A DNA stretch of 61,637 nt from an uncultured Lachnospiraceae bacterium (GTDB lineage Bacteria > Bacillota > Clostridia > Lachnospirales > Lachnospiraceae): positions 1-61,637 of the forward strand of contig CANOKL010000023.1 in assembly GCA_947566645.1 (NCBI GenBank). Reading direction: 5' to 3'. The position numbers and the translations under genes are program-made. Below, piece by piece: positions 33,663 to 41,726 of the stretch. How positions within the stretch are numbered: position 1 is the stretch's first letter; every line of letters begins with the position of its first letter. Under the pieces are notes generated by a model. That model was not told the DNA's origin and did no database searches. It worked only from the letters and a program-made list of their open reading frames with translations.

Positions 33663-34470
33663 TACAAGAAGAGGTATTATAAAGTACGACTTGTGTCAAG
33701 GACTTCGTGCCAATATGTGGAAGTTCCTGGCAGGCACCGTGCCCTTTTTTGGTGTGGTGATGATTGTGCAGGAGAGGAGTGTGTTATTTTCGACAGAGCC
33801 CTCTTTTTTTGAATATTTTATTTATCTGTTTAAGGGAATTAAAAACTATACTCCTGTTCCGGGACAGCAGTTTGAGGTTCCAATATTATGGATGATAGTG
33901 CAGGTGTCCATGGCCTTGATTATCTATGATTATCCTGTGGTTAACCTTGAAAAGTATGGGATACAGACAATAATAAGGGCTAAGAGCAGAGCGTTATGGT
34001 GGTTTTCCAAATGCATATGGGCAGCCGCCAGTGTGGTGCTTTACTATGCTGTTGGTATTTTGATCATTTTGGGAGCCTGTATGCTGACGGGAAAGATATC
34101 ATTTATAGCGGATCAGGAGTGGAATATGGTAATGAATGAATTGGATGTTTCGTTAATTACGCATGAGCAATTGTGGTTAATCTGCATATGCATTCCGCTT
34201 ATGTCGTCTATTGCATTATCCTTATTGCAGCTTACTGGCAGCTTTGTCTTAAGTCCGGTTTATAGCTTTTTGCTACTTTTGTCTTATATTGTTATCTCGG
34301 TTTATTATAATCATTCCTGTTTTATGGGGGCGAATTCTATGATTTTAAGAAGTGAGTTTGCAATGCCAGGAGGAAACACGCTTAGTGGGATTGTAATAAC
34401 AAATATTATTGTAATGTGTGCGGCTGTTTTTGGCGGATATATTTATTTTAGAAGACATGATATATACTGA
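33652..34470 (+). CDS. ABC-2-like membrane protein 3
   Basis: 272 aa, about six hydrophobic segments with IIRAKSRALWWFSKCIW as the likely coupling segment. It starts inside the end of the preceding gene. It ends 154 bp before the ABC ATPase; that gap holds dispersed repeat B. No homolog recognised by eye beyond general permease features. Confidence 0.65.
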   Translation: MWSSTRRGIIKYDLCQGLRANMWKFLAGTVPFFGVVMIVQERSVLFSTEPSFFEYFIYLFKGIKNYTPVPGQQFEVPILWMIVQVSMALIIYDYPVVNLEKYGIQTIIRAKSRALWWFSKCIWAAASVVLYYAVGILIILGACMLTGKISFIADQEWNMVMNELDVSLITHEQLWLICICIPLMSSIALSLLQLTGSFVLSPVYSFLLLLSYIVISVYYNHSCFMGANSMILRSEFAMPGGNTLSGIVITNIIVMCAAVFGGYIYFRRHDIY

Positions 34471-34489
34471 GCGGCAGCGTACAGTATCA

Positions 34490-34562
34490 TGCGGAACTAT
34501 GCCGCTTTGCGGCAGTGGCTGGCGCGATACTCACAGCAGATTTCATCATCCATGAGTATAAG
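34490..34562. repeat. Dispersed repeat B, inverted copy
   Basis: ATGCGGAACTATGCCGCTTT and then GCGCGATACTCAC...TGAGTATA match, in reverse orientation, the element at 54430-54525. Inverted arms GATACTCAC and (G/A)TGAGTATA can form a hairpin. It lies inside an otherwise contiguous operon, between the third membrane gene and the ATPase. Confidence 0.7.
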
Positions 34563-34624
34563 GAGAATTGTCGTGAATAATTTATTTCGGGACAGGAAAA
34601 ACGTATAAGTAGTAGGAGAAAAAG

Positions 34625-35293
34625 ATGATTATTCTAAAAAATCTGAATAAGGAATTAAATGGAAATGCGGTTTTGACAGATATTAACTTAAAGTTAAGCA
34701 AAGGAAAGGTTTATGGCTTGCAGGGGAAGAACGGTTCGGGAAAGACGATGCTAATGCGTGCGGTTTGTGGATTGATAAAACCAAATAGCGGATATGTGGA
34801 AATAGATGGGAAACGTCTGGGAAAGGAATCTGCATTTCCGGAAAGTGTGGGATGCTTAATCGAAAATCCGGCGTTTGTGCCCTATTATTCAGGACTTAAA
34901 AATTTACAAATACTTGCGGACATAAAAGGGAGGATAGATAGAAAGGACATCTGCCTTATGATGGAACGCGTTGGTCTGGATCCAGGGGAAAAGAAGCCCT
35001 TCCGGAAATATTCGCTGGGTATGAAGCAAAGACTTGGAATAGCCTGTGCATTTATGGAGGAGCCGGATATTATTTTGCTGGATGAGCCATTTAATGCATT
35101 GGATACAGAGGGGGTCGAAATGCTAAAAAATTTACTGGGAGAAGCAAAAGAAAAAGAGGCGGCTATCATAGTGGCATGCCATGATAAAGAGGAGCTGGAA
35201 TTAATTGCTGATGAAATTTTTGTAATGGAAAATGGGAAAATTATGGAACAAAAAATACGTAAAGAAGGAACATGTTATGAAGGCATATCATAG
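34625..35293 (+). CDS. ABC transporter ATP-binding protein
   Basis: 222 aa. Walker A GKNGSGKT (34-41), Q-loop region (GCLIENPAF), signature YSLGMKQR as in the BcrA/antibiotic-type ABC-2 ATPases, Walker B IILLDEP, and switch His in CHDKEEL. It powers export with the membrane proteins encoded upstream. Members of this subgroup often give immunity to antimicrobial peptides or export them; that is inference here. TAGGAG precedes the ATG. The last codons overlap the next gene. Confidence 0.93.
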   Translation: MIILKNLNKELNGNAVLTDINLKLSKGKVYGLQGKNGSGKTMLMRAVCGLIKPNSGYVEIDGKRLGKESAFPESVGCLIENPAFVPYYSGLKNLQILADIKGRIDRKDICLMMERVGLDPGEKKPFRKYSLGMKQRLGIACAFMEEPDIILLDEPFNALDTEGVEMLKNLLGEAKEKEAAIIVACHDKEELELIADEIFVMENGKIMEQKIRKEGTCYEGIS

Positions 35294-35852
35294 AAAACGA
35301 ATGATAGTTATTTTGTCCATTCTGATAGTGGGCAGTTCCATATGGAGATTTGTCTCGTTGAATGAAAGATATCCTGATCCAGGTGTTGTTGTTTACAAAG
35401 AAAAGGATAAAATAAAAGGTGGAGACATTGAAATCAGTGTTTCCAGTAGTAATCTTGTATCTATGGAAGAAATGCTGGAACTGCTCTCTGATCATAAGGA
35501 TGAAATGATCAATGAAGATGAGACTTCTATGCCCCAGACTGAAAGAAAGGTGCTTCTGGTCCAGATAAATATAAAGAATACAAGTAGTACAGAACAGACA
35601 ACAAGCTTAGTCAGATTTATGGCACAGGCAGGTGCGTGGTCAAATGGAATGGATCTGGGAGCATATTGTGCACTTAATGGGGTGGAAAAAACAAATATTC
35701 AGTTAAAACCTAAAGAACAAAGGAGTATGATGATGCCATTTTATCTATATGAATCCCAATTCGCGGGGGATGAATTTCATAAGGTGGACAGGAGAAAGTT
35801 TTCTTTAGTTTTATCTGTATATCCAGTAAAAAATATCGTTGAATTATTTTAA
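35277..35852 (+). CDS. Membrane-anchored extracytoplasmic protein (DUF5027/5028-like)
   Basis: 191 aa from the ATG at 35277, overlapping the ATPase gene by 17 bp; AAGGAAC lies upstream. One N-terminal anchor (about 8-22), then RFVSLNERYPDPGVVVYKE, a pattern I associate with small DUF5027/DUF5028 proteins of Lachnospiraceae, and a beta-rich domain (ERKVLLVQINIKNTSSTEQT). Its fold resembles that of the lipoprotein that starts the operon. Probably an extracellular partner of the transporter. Family name tentative. Confidence 0.65.
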   Translation: MKAYHRKRMIVILSILIVGSSIWRFVSLNERYPDPGVVVYKEKDKIKGGDIEISVSSSNLVSMEEMLELLSDHKDEMINEDETSMPQTERKVLLVQINIKNTSSTEQTTSLVRFMAQAGAWSNGMDLGAYCALNGVEKTNIQLKPKEQRSMMMPFYLYESQFAGDEFHKVDRRKFSLVLSVYPVKNIVELF

Positions 35853-35888
35853 AATATTATGAAGGCTAAAGGGGAGGCGAAAGCGGTG

Positions 35889-36302
35889 ATGAAAAAGAAG
35901 AAGGAGCTAAAATACTTTTCTCTTAGTAGTAAGGAGGAAGAGGCTATGAAGGTGCTTTGGAATTCTGACAAGGCATTAAGTGCTATGGAAATCGCGGAGG
36001 GAATTCCAGACAGAAGCTGGCCAAGTTCTTCCATACAGAATATTATGCGTAGTTTAGAAAAGAAAGGTGCTATTGTAGTTGACTCTGTTATTAAGCTGGG
36101 CAAATCTTATGGAAGAGTTTTCAGGCCTGCGCTTTCTGCAAATGAGTATGCTTCTATGCAATTTGAACGATTTTATCAGGGAAGTGACCGGAACTGCTTT
36201 TCTGTGCTTTCATCTTTTCTGGGGAATACGAGGAGTTCAAAGGAGGAGATTATAGATGCGCTGGAAAAATTACTGGAGCAATACCGGGAGGATGATATTT
36301 GA
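35889..36302 (+). CDS. BlaI/MecI-family transcriptional repressor
   Basis: About 137 aa (GGGGAGG at 35871-35877; GTG 35886 or ATG 35889 fit, and the ORF opens at 35859). Winged-helix domain: LSSKEEEAMKVLWNSDKALS, then SSSIQNIMRSLEKKGAI. BlaI-type repressors are inactivated by cleavage after a signal from a BlaR1-type membrane protease, encoded immediately downstream. The usual strict Asn-Phe cleavage site is not obvious. It probably controls this transport operon. Confidence 0.88.
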   Translation: MKKKKELKYFSLSSKEEEAMKVLWNSDKALSAMEIAEGIPDRSWPSSSIQNIMRSLEKKGAIVVDSVIKLGKSYGRVFRPALSANEYASMQFERFYQGSDRNCFSVLSSFLGNTRSSKEEIIDALEKLLEQYREDDI

Positions 36303-37537
36303 TGATACTTTCTTACTATTCATTTGTAATGGCTGTTATCTGGGGTAATATATTTGTGGGTACAGTTTTTCTTGTTCGCAGATATAGAAATAATTTTTCG
36401 TTTTATCTATTATTTTACTTGTTGCTATTTTGTATCTTACGGGTTTTGATGCCGGTCGAACTGCCATACACATATACTGTAAACTCAGTTAAGATTTTAC
36501 CGATTGTCCAGTCGTTTTTAAACTATACGTTGTTCCGCGTGAATTTTCGGGCGGTACCTGTATATTCTGTGATTTTGTTTATATGGCTGGGTACTGCTGC
36601 GGTTACGATAGTTGTACATATACTGCGATATTATCATTTGAAAAGAGCACTGGCATTATTGCCGGAGACAGAGGATAGCCGTCTTTACCGAATACTTTCT
36701 GCAATCGGAGCATACAGACAGAATAACCAGGGATTACGAAAAGTTTTCAGCAGGAAGCTATTGCCATCGGATATCAAAATAGCGGTCCATCCGGCGGTCA
36801 AGTCACCGTCTATTGTCGGAATCTGGAAACCGGTAATCGTTCTTCCTCATACAGATTTTACAGATGAAGAGTTACATTATATATTTTTTCACGAGTACAT
36901 GCATTATCAGTATGGGCATGTATTTATAAAGCTTCTTACCGGAGGACTGCAGGCGTTTTTGTGGTGGAGCCCGTTAATAAAGCGATTTTTTTGCGAAATA
37001 TCTTACGCGCTTGAGATGCACTCTGACCAGAAGGTATGTAATGAACTGGACAGAGAGCAGAAAGCGGAATATCTCCAGACGATTCTTAATGTGCTAAAGG
37101 ATTCGGGTACGCATAGAAAACCATCTGCTACGACATGTAATATGGTTGAGCCGGGTGATTCGGATAGAATGGAGCAGCGCTTTCATATGATTTTGAATAA
37201 GAATTACTGCAAAAAAAAGAACAGGGACAAGTTCGCTGTCGTGGGACTGCTGTTTGCGTTTTTGTTTTCTTATGCATTTGTATTTCAGCCATACGGTGAG
37301 CCTTCGGAAGAGGATTATGAAGAGGGGATCATTGAGGGTACAATTTTACCGGGAACTTATATTGTGGAAGAAGGGGGAAGGTTTAACATCTACAGTCCGA
37401 AACATGAATATCTAGGTTTTCTTTATAGCGTTGAGGGGTTAGCTGAGTACAAAGAAGAGTATGGAAATCTGAAAATATATACTGAGGAAGAAGGGAGGCG
37501 TCTGAATCTAATAGATAACAGACAGGATACAAAATGA
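36302..37537 (+). CDS. BlaR1-like M56 membrane metalloprotease without penicillin-sensor domain
   Basis: 411 aa from ATG 36302, overlapping the BlaI stop by one base (a TTG at 36299 is also open). About four membrane helices. The zinc motif FHEYMH (His197, Glu198, His201) in the cytoplasmic loop and EMHSDQ (Glu238, probable third ligand) mark an M56 gluzincin. After the last helix (about 305-325) only about 85 extracytoplasmic residues remain (EGTILPGTYIVEEGGRFNIY), not the roughly 250-aa transpeptidase-like beta-lactam sensor of BlaR1/MecR1. The signal must therefore differ. Confidence 0.88.
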   Translation: MILSYYSFVMAVIWGNIFVGTVFLVRRYRNNFSFYLLFYLLLFCILRVLMPVELPYTYTVNSVKILPIVQSFLNYTLFRVNFRAVPVYSVILFIWLGTAAVTIVVHILRYYHLKRALALLPETEDSRLYRILSAIGAYRQNNQGLRKVFSRKLLPSDIKIAVHPAVKSPSIVGIWKPVIVLPHTDFTDEELHYIFFHEYMHYQYGHVFIKLLTGGLQAFLWWSPLIKRFFCEISYALEMHSDQKVCNELDREQKAEYLQTILNVLKDSGTHRKPSATTCNMVEPGDSDRMEQRFHMILNKNYCKKKNRDKFAVVGLLFAFLFSYAFVFQPYGEPSEEDYEEGIIEGTILPGTYIVEEGGRFNIYSPKHEYLGFLYSVEGLAEYKEEYGNLKIYTEEEGRRLNLIDNRQDTK

Positions 37538-37576
37538 ATGACATTGTAATATATGAATAGGAGGGAAATATATCAT

Positions 37577-37825
37577 ATGAAGAATTTACAGAAGAGTTTG
37601 CTGGTATTGTTTTGTCTATTCAGTTTATCAATTGCATCTGGTTGCTGCGCCCTGGCTTGTGATAGTCCTAATAATTATACATGCGAAAGTGCCTTTGGAG
37701 GCTCAGCTGAACCGTTTGCAGAAAAAACAGGGTATAAATATAAAATCAAAAATGGGAAGAGGTATAAGAGGTTATGGTCATACACAAAACAACAATGGAT
37801 ATGGCCAGAATGGGTTCTGGCATAA
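37577..37825 (+). CDS. Small exported cysteine-containing peptide
   Basis: 82 aa from the ATG at 37577 (AGGAGGG at 37560-37566). A signal sequence (about 1-24: LLVLFCLFSLSIASG) is followed by CCALACDSPNNYTC, then a basic/aromatic C-terminal half YKYKIKNGKRYKRLWSYTKQ ending in IWPEWVLA. The mature part would be about 55 residues with four cysteines near its N terminus. It lies right after the M56 protease gene and before a palindromic repeat that ends the operon. It could be the transported substrate, a ligand of the protease, or a small lipoprotein (SGC as weak lipobox). No homolog recognised. Confidence 0.65.
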   Translation: MKNLQKSLLVLFCLFSLSIASGCCALACDSPNNYTCESAFGGSAEPFAEKTGYKYKIKNGKRYKRLWSYTKQQWIWPEWVLA

Positions 37826-37827
37826 AC

Positions 37828-37875
37828 ATAAATTTGGGACGGGGTATTTTTAAAAATACCCCGTCCCAAATTTAT
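37828..37875. repeat. GGGGACGGGG palindromic repeat, copy 8
   Basis: A perfect 48-bp palindrome with arms ATAAATTTGGGACGGGGTAT continuing to 37851 and mirrored to 37875. It starts 2 nt after the stop codon of the small exported peptide and probably terminates the ABC/BlaR1-type operon. It has GGGACGGGG where others have GGGGACGGGG. Confidence 0.92.
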
Positions 37876-38531
37876 CAGAAGTCGCAAAAGTACCATCGTA
37901 TCTGGGATTATTCCGACCTGGAGGAAGGAGAACCGTTTGACGGCAGGGAATGGTATGTGCAGAAGATGCTCTAAAATGATGACTGATTTTGGGTGGCTCC
38001 CAAGCATTGGAATAATCAGTATCTTAAAAGAAAAGTAGAGGCAATTCGGAATGCCTATGCGCATGGCTGCACTTTTTTTGACACGGCGGAAGTCTACAGC
38101 CCGAACCTCTCCGGGACAGGGCATAATGAGCGCATTGTTGGCAAGGCGTTAAGAGATGTGCGGGGAAATGTGGTGCTTGCCACGAAACTGTTTTTAAACC
38201 GCATGGAGCCTGGCATTGGCGGAAGCGTCTACAAAGCTGTCCGCAGGCATCTTGAAAGTTCCATGAAACGGCTCCAGACTGATACGGTCGATCTGTATTA
38301 TCTCCACAGGACTTCCCTGCTCTGGAGGAATACTGGGCATGGTGGAGCAGGCATATCTACTATAACCTGTATGTGGATGCCCCGAAGCCGGTCTATCCGG
38401 CGTTATATGAGATGGTTAAGGAGAAAGTGAGGTACTTAAGCATTTATAAGTCAAGCCAATCAATCCGGCTTCTGATCAGCCAAAACTTTACTACGGGAAA
38501 ATGCATATTTTATTTAGATTCCGGCGTATAA
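37876..38531 (+). pseudogene. Remnants of an aldo/keto reductase and neighbouring genes
   Basis: Three coding remnants in different frames. 37876-37974 ends in EPFDGREWYVQKML and stop, unassigned. About 38037-38310 encodes an internal aldo/keto reductase piece: AHGCTFFDTAEVYSP with the catalytic Tyr and Asp, HNERIVGKAL, then LDT-like QTDTVDLYYLHR. 38310-38531 continues in another frame as EEYWAWWSRHIYYNLYVDAP, not aldo/keto reductase and unassigned. N- and C-terminal parts of the reductase, including the rest of the barrel, are missing. The region looks like a deletion scar next to palindromic repeat copy 8. Confidence 0.75.
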
Positions 38532-38626
38532 TATATGTAGTATATTGATTTCGTAATTAAAATCTGCTACAATAAAACTACGGGAAAATGCAACATTTCA
38601 CAGAAGTTCGAAGTAAGGAGGGGGAA

Positions 38627-39880
38627 ATGGAAGTTATTAAGCGGGAAATATATTTAAAAAGGCTGATTGAGCGTCGCGAAAATGGCTTGATCAAGGTAGT
38701 TACCGGTATTCGAAGATGTGGGAAATCTTATCTTTTGTTCAGGCTATATTATCAATATCTGCTGGATTCCGGCGTAGATGCATCCAGGATTATCCGGATT
38801 CCATTAGATGACGAGGATTATGAAGACTTGCGTGACAGCAAACAGTTAAACAGTTATGTGAAAAAGCATATAACTGATGAGAGCATGTGGTATGTCTTTT
38901 TGGATGAAGTCCAGATGTGTAAAGGATTTGAATCAGTACTCAATGGTTTAAACCGAAAGGAAAATCTGGATATTTATGTAACAGGAAGTAATTCAAAATT
39001 TCTTTCTTCTGATGTGCTGACAGAATTTCGTGGGCGTGGTGACGAAGTCCGGGTATATCCGCTGTCCTTTTCGGAATATGTTTCGGCATATTCCGGGGAT
39101 AAATACGATGCATGGCTAGACTATTACACATATGGAGGGCTGCCGCTGATACTCAGCAGGCAGACGGAGGAATTAAAGGCAAAGTATCTGAATGACTTGT
39201 GCAGCGAATTGTATCTAAAGGATATCGAAGAACGTAACAAACTGCGTGGAGACAATGCTATGTCAGATCTGGTCAACGTCCTTGCATCGGCGGTAGGATC
39301 TCTGACGAATCCGACAAAACTGGCAAATACCTTTAGCAGCAATGGAATAGGTGTCAGCGATAAAACAATTGGCCTTTATATCAATTATCTGGAGGATGCT
39401 TTTTTTATCAGCAAAGCACAGCGGTACGATATTAAAGGGAAAAAGTACATTGCTTCCCCCTTTAAATATTATTTCACTGATGTGGGGCTGCGTAATGCCA
39501 GGCTTAATTTCAGGCAACAGGAAGAAAACCATATTATGGAGAACATCATCTACAACGAATTGCTGGTCAGGGGTTTCCAGGTGGATGTCGGTATTATAGA
39601 ACACTCTGAACGCGATGGAAAAGGGAAGCTTGTACGCAAACGGCTGGAAGTGGATTTTGTCTGCAACCGCGGTAGCCAGAGATATTATATCCAGTCTGCA
39701 TTTGCAATTCCGGATAGAGAAAAAATGGTTCAGGAAAAGAAATCGTTGGTGCATATTGGCGATTCTTTCAAAAAAATCATTGTCGTTAAGGACAGAATCA
39801 AATTATGGCGGAATGAGGAAGGAATTGTGGTGATGGGAATCATGGATTTTCTTTTAAATCCCAATAGCCTGGAATTGTAA
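38627..39880 (+). CDS. AAA_14/DUF4143 ATPase
   Basis: 417 aa from the ATG at 38627, after AAGGAGGGGG. N-terminal AAA_14 P-loop domain with Walker A GIRRCGKS, Walker B WYVFLDEVQ and sensor VTGSNSKFL; C-terminal DUF4143 domain (about 200-410), a restriction-endonuclease-like fold, ending near VDFVCNRGSQRYYIQ. These proteins are common in anaerobic bacteria and archaea and are often linked to mobile or defence regions; their role is not known. It is monocistronic after the gene-remnant region. ACTACGGGAAAATGCA occurs twice upstream (near 38490 and 38578). Confidence 0.88.
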   Translation: MEVIKREIYLKRLIERRENGLIKVVTGIRRCGKSYLLFRLYYQYLLDSGVDASRIIRIPLDDEDYEDLRDSKQLNSYVKKHITDESMWYVFLDEVQMCKGFESVLNGLNRKENLDIYVTGSNSKFLSSDVLTEFRGRGDEVRVYPLSFSEYVSAYSGDKYDAWLDYYTYGGLPLILSRQTEELKAKYLNDLCSELYLKDIEERNKLRGDNAMSDLVNVLASAVGSLTNPTKLANTFSSNGIGVSDKTIGLYINYLEDAFFISKAQRYDIKGKKYIASPFKYYFTDVGLRNARLNFRQQEENHIMENIIYNELLVRGFQVDVGIIEHSERDGKGKLVRKRLEVDFVCNRGSQRYYIQSAFAIPDREKMVQEKKSLVHIGDSFKKIIVVKDRIKLWRNEEGIVVMGIMDFLLNPNSLEL

Positions 39881-40032
39881 ATCAACATGGTGCGCAAAGA
39901 ACATAATACCCCGGTTATCATTAAATACCCGTTCTGGCACCATTGGCGGGGCAGGCAAGCTATGTGCTTGTCTGCTTTATTAATAGTTGAAGAATTGAAT
40001 ATTGATAAATGCCCCGTCCCCAACTGTCCCCA
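39881..40032. repeat. Gap with half copy of the GGGGACGGGG repeat
   Basis: The 150-bp convergent gap contains only a half-site of the palindromic family, AAATGCCCCGTCCCC followed by AACTGTCCCC (40007-40031), touching the stop codon of the transglutaminase-like gene. The matching left arm is missing. No other structure seen. Confidence 0.75.
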
Positions 40033-40776
40033 TTACGGATGCTTTCCGTATCCGACCCATCCGACCTGTCCGTCGGCATAGCCTTTTTTGCCATCCATTT
40101 TAAGGATGCACCACTGGTGGGTATACTGGTTTGCGTTGGCATGCTTCCATTTATACCCCATATACCCCAAAACCATTCCCAATGCGCGGGTGGCGCCTGC
40201 GCAGGAGTATTTTTTGGAGATAAAGACTCCGTATGCCTGGCTGTAATCAGATCCTTCCATTGTATAAGTGCATCTCTGGCAGAAGGCGGATACATAGAAT
40301 GCAGCCTGGCCGACCCGGTCGATATCCTTTCCTTTTTTGGATACACATTTCGCAACTAATTTCGCAACTCTTTGTGCGTCCTTTGTCTTATTGCCGGTCT
40401 TTTTATTTGGAATCTTATGGCAGACGCCGTTCCATGCGATGATGTAATTTTTGTACAGGGCGGTTTTAACCATGTAACCATTTTTTTTGTCGAAATAATA
40501 TCTTTTGTTCTTGATTTTTTTCAGACCTGTCTGCATGACGCCTCGTTTGTTAAAATAATATCTGGAGCCGTCTATGGTTTTCAGTCCGGTTACTTTCACG
40601 CCTCTCTTATTGTAATAATACCTTTTCCCCTTTACTGTCCGCCAGCCGGTGGCGGGCTGCTGCTGTTGGCCATCTGAGATGGTGACGGAGCTCTGGGAGG
40701 CTTCGGACGTCACTGGTATGCACAGACAAAGGGCGGTGCATAATAAGAAAATAATTGTGTTTTTTAAGAACTTCAT
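40033..40776 (-). CDS. Secreted cell-wall-binding protein with transglutaminase-like domain
   Basis: 247 aa from the ATG at 40776 (GAGGG upstream). A signal peptide (about 1-27) and a Gln-rich stretch precede three glucan/choline-binding-type repeats of about 20 residues (WRTVKGKRYYYNKRGV, LKTIDGSRYYFNKRGV, LKKIKNKRYYFDKKNG; about 45-103), then a transglutaminase-like domain with triad Cys192 (KYSCAGATRALG), His220 (QYTHQW) and Asp235 (GYADGQ). It probably binds the cell envelope and cleaves or cross-links peptides there. Its 3' end abuts a half copy of the palindromic repeat. Confidence 0.85.
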   Translation of the reverse strand: MKFLKNTIIFLLCTALCLCIPVTSEASQSSVTISDGQQQQPATGWRTVKGKRYYYNKRGVKVTGLKTIDGSRYYFNKRGVMQTGLKKIKNKRYYFDKKNGYMVKTALYKNYIIAWNGVCHKIPNKKTGNKTKDAQRVAKLVAKCVSKKGKDIDRVGQAAFYVSAFCQRCTYTMEGSDYSQAYGVFISKKYSCAGATRALGMVLGYMGYKWKHANANQYTHQWCILKMDGKKGYADGQVGWVGYGKHP

Positions 40777-40904
40777 AGGATCCCTCGCTTTCTCTCTTTT
40801 TATTTCTTCTAGCATAACCCAATAATATACTGGTATGGTTAGAGTATATCATATATGGGAATTGTCTTGTACTTTTTTATGAAAGCAGATATAATAAAAA
40901 TTTT

Positions 40905-41200
40905 AATTTACGTGATGTTGGTCAGTTTATGGAATTTATAGGAGAAGAAGGTGCAATTTCAAAAAAGGCTGTAATTGCCTATAAGCAGAAGTTGGCAAAG
41001 AACTATGCGGTTACAAGTGCAAATTCCATGCTTGCGGCGGTAAACGGTATTTGAGATTTGCAGGATACCGGGATTGGACGGTGAAGTCTTTCAAGGTGCA
41101 GGCAAGCGCATTCCATGCCAAAGAGTGTGAGCTTACCGGGGAGGAATATATCCGGTTCACAGTAGAACATAGGAACAGCGAACGGGGAGCTTGGAACATT
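40905..41200 (+). pseudogene. Tyrosine-recombinase (integrase) N-terminal fragment
   Basis: 40905-41054 encodes NLRDVGQFMEFIGEEGAISK and IAYKQKLAKNYAVTSANSML, the SAM-like core-binding domain of site-specific tyrosine integrases. It then meets a TGA, and the sequence continues one base out of frame from 41051 as LRFAGYRDWTVKSFKVQASA up to ECELTGEEY. One missing T explains the frameshift. The start codon and the whole catalytic domain (R-K-H-R-H-Y) are absent. It is a relic of a mobile element, consistent with the accessory nature of this region. Confidence 0.8.
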
Positions 41201-41280
41201 TTATTATCCGGATCCGGCAAAGGCAGATTTAGGAGGCGGTCCGGGTTCCGTAGCTTAAGTTTTTCTTAATCCCGGCATTT

Positions 41281-41726
41281 CCTATTGTACAGATACTGAA
41301 AATATGTTATCCTGTTTCCATCCTGTTTATCCGCATATCACGATACAAGTGTCAAAAGGCTATGTGTTTCATGCTTTCATGAAATAGTATGGCTCTCCAC
41401 GCGAAAACACCGAGAAGCAGCTATTTTTCGTGGGAAAATGAGTGGATCCGGGTTTTAAGGCTTGTATTATATTATAGAAAATTTTAAGTTCAAGAGCGGC
41501 AGCATTCTGACTGCCCATAAGAATCTAAGCTTTTTTAGCGTCATGAATTCGGATGCTTCAGATCGAAGAAACATACCGGCGACAGTGAAGAAGAGAGAGT
41601 CTTTTGATCTTTTATGATCTTAAGAACGTATGAGTAAGGAATCGGCATGCCTGCTGATTTACAGGCGAATGGCAACAGATTAGCGGACTGTTGCAGGAAT
41701 ATTGGAGAAGAAGGGAGTAATAGTGT
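41281..41726. repeat. Gene-free stretch with GATACAAGTGTCA-type repeat
   Basis: A 445-bp stretch. At 41342-41392 a copy of the element seen at 20832-20880: GATACAAGTGTCAAAAGGC followed by an ATGCTTTCAT/ATGAAA inverted segment. The rest is AT-rich with no reading frame supported; a TTATATTATAG stretch near 41465 might hold a promoter for the Rpn-type gene. Confidence 0.6.
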
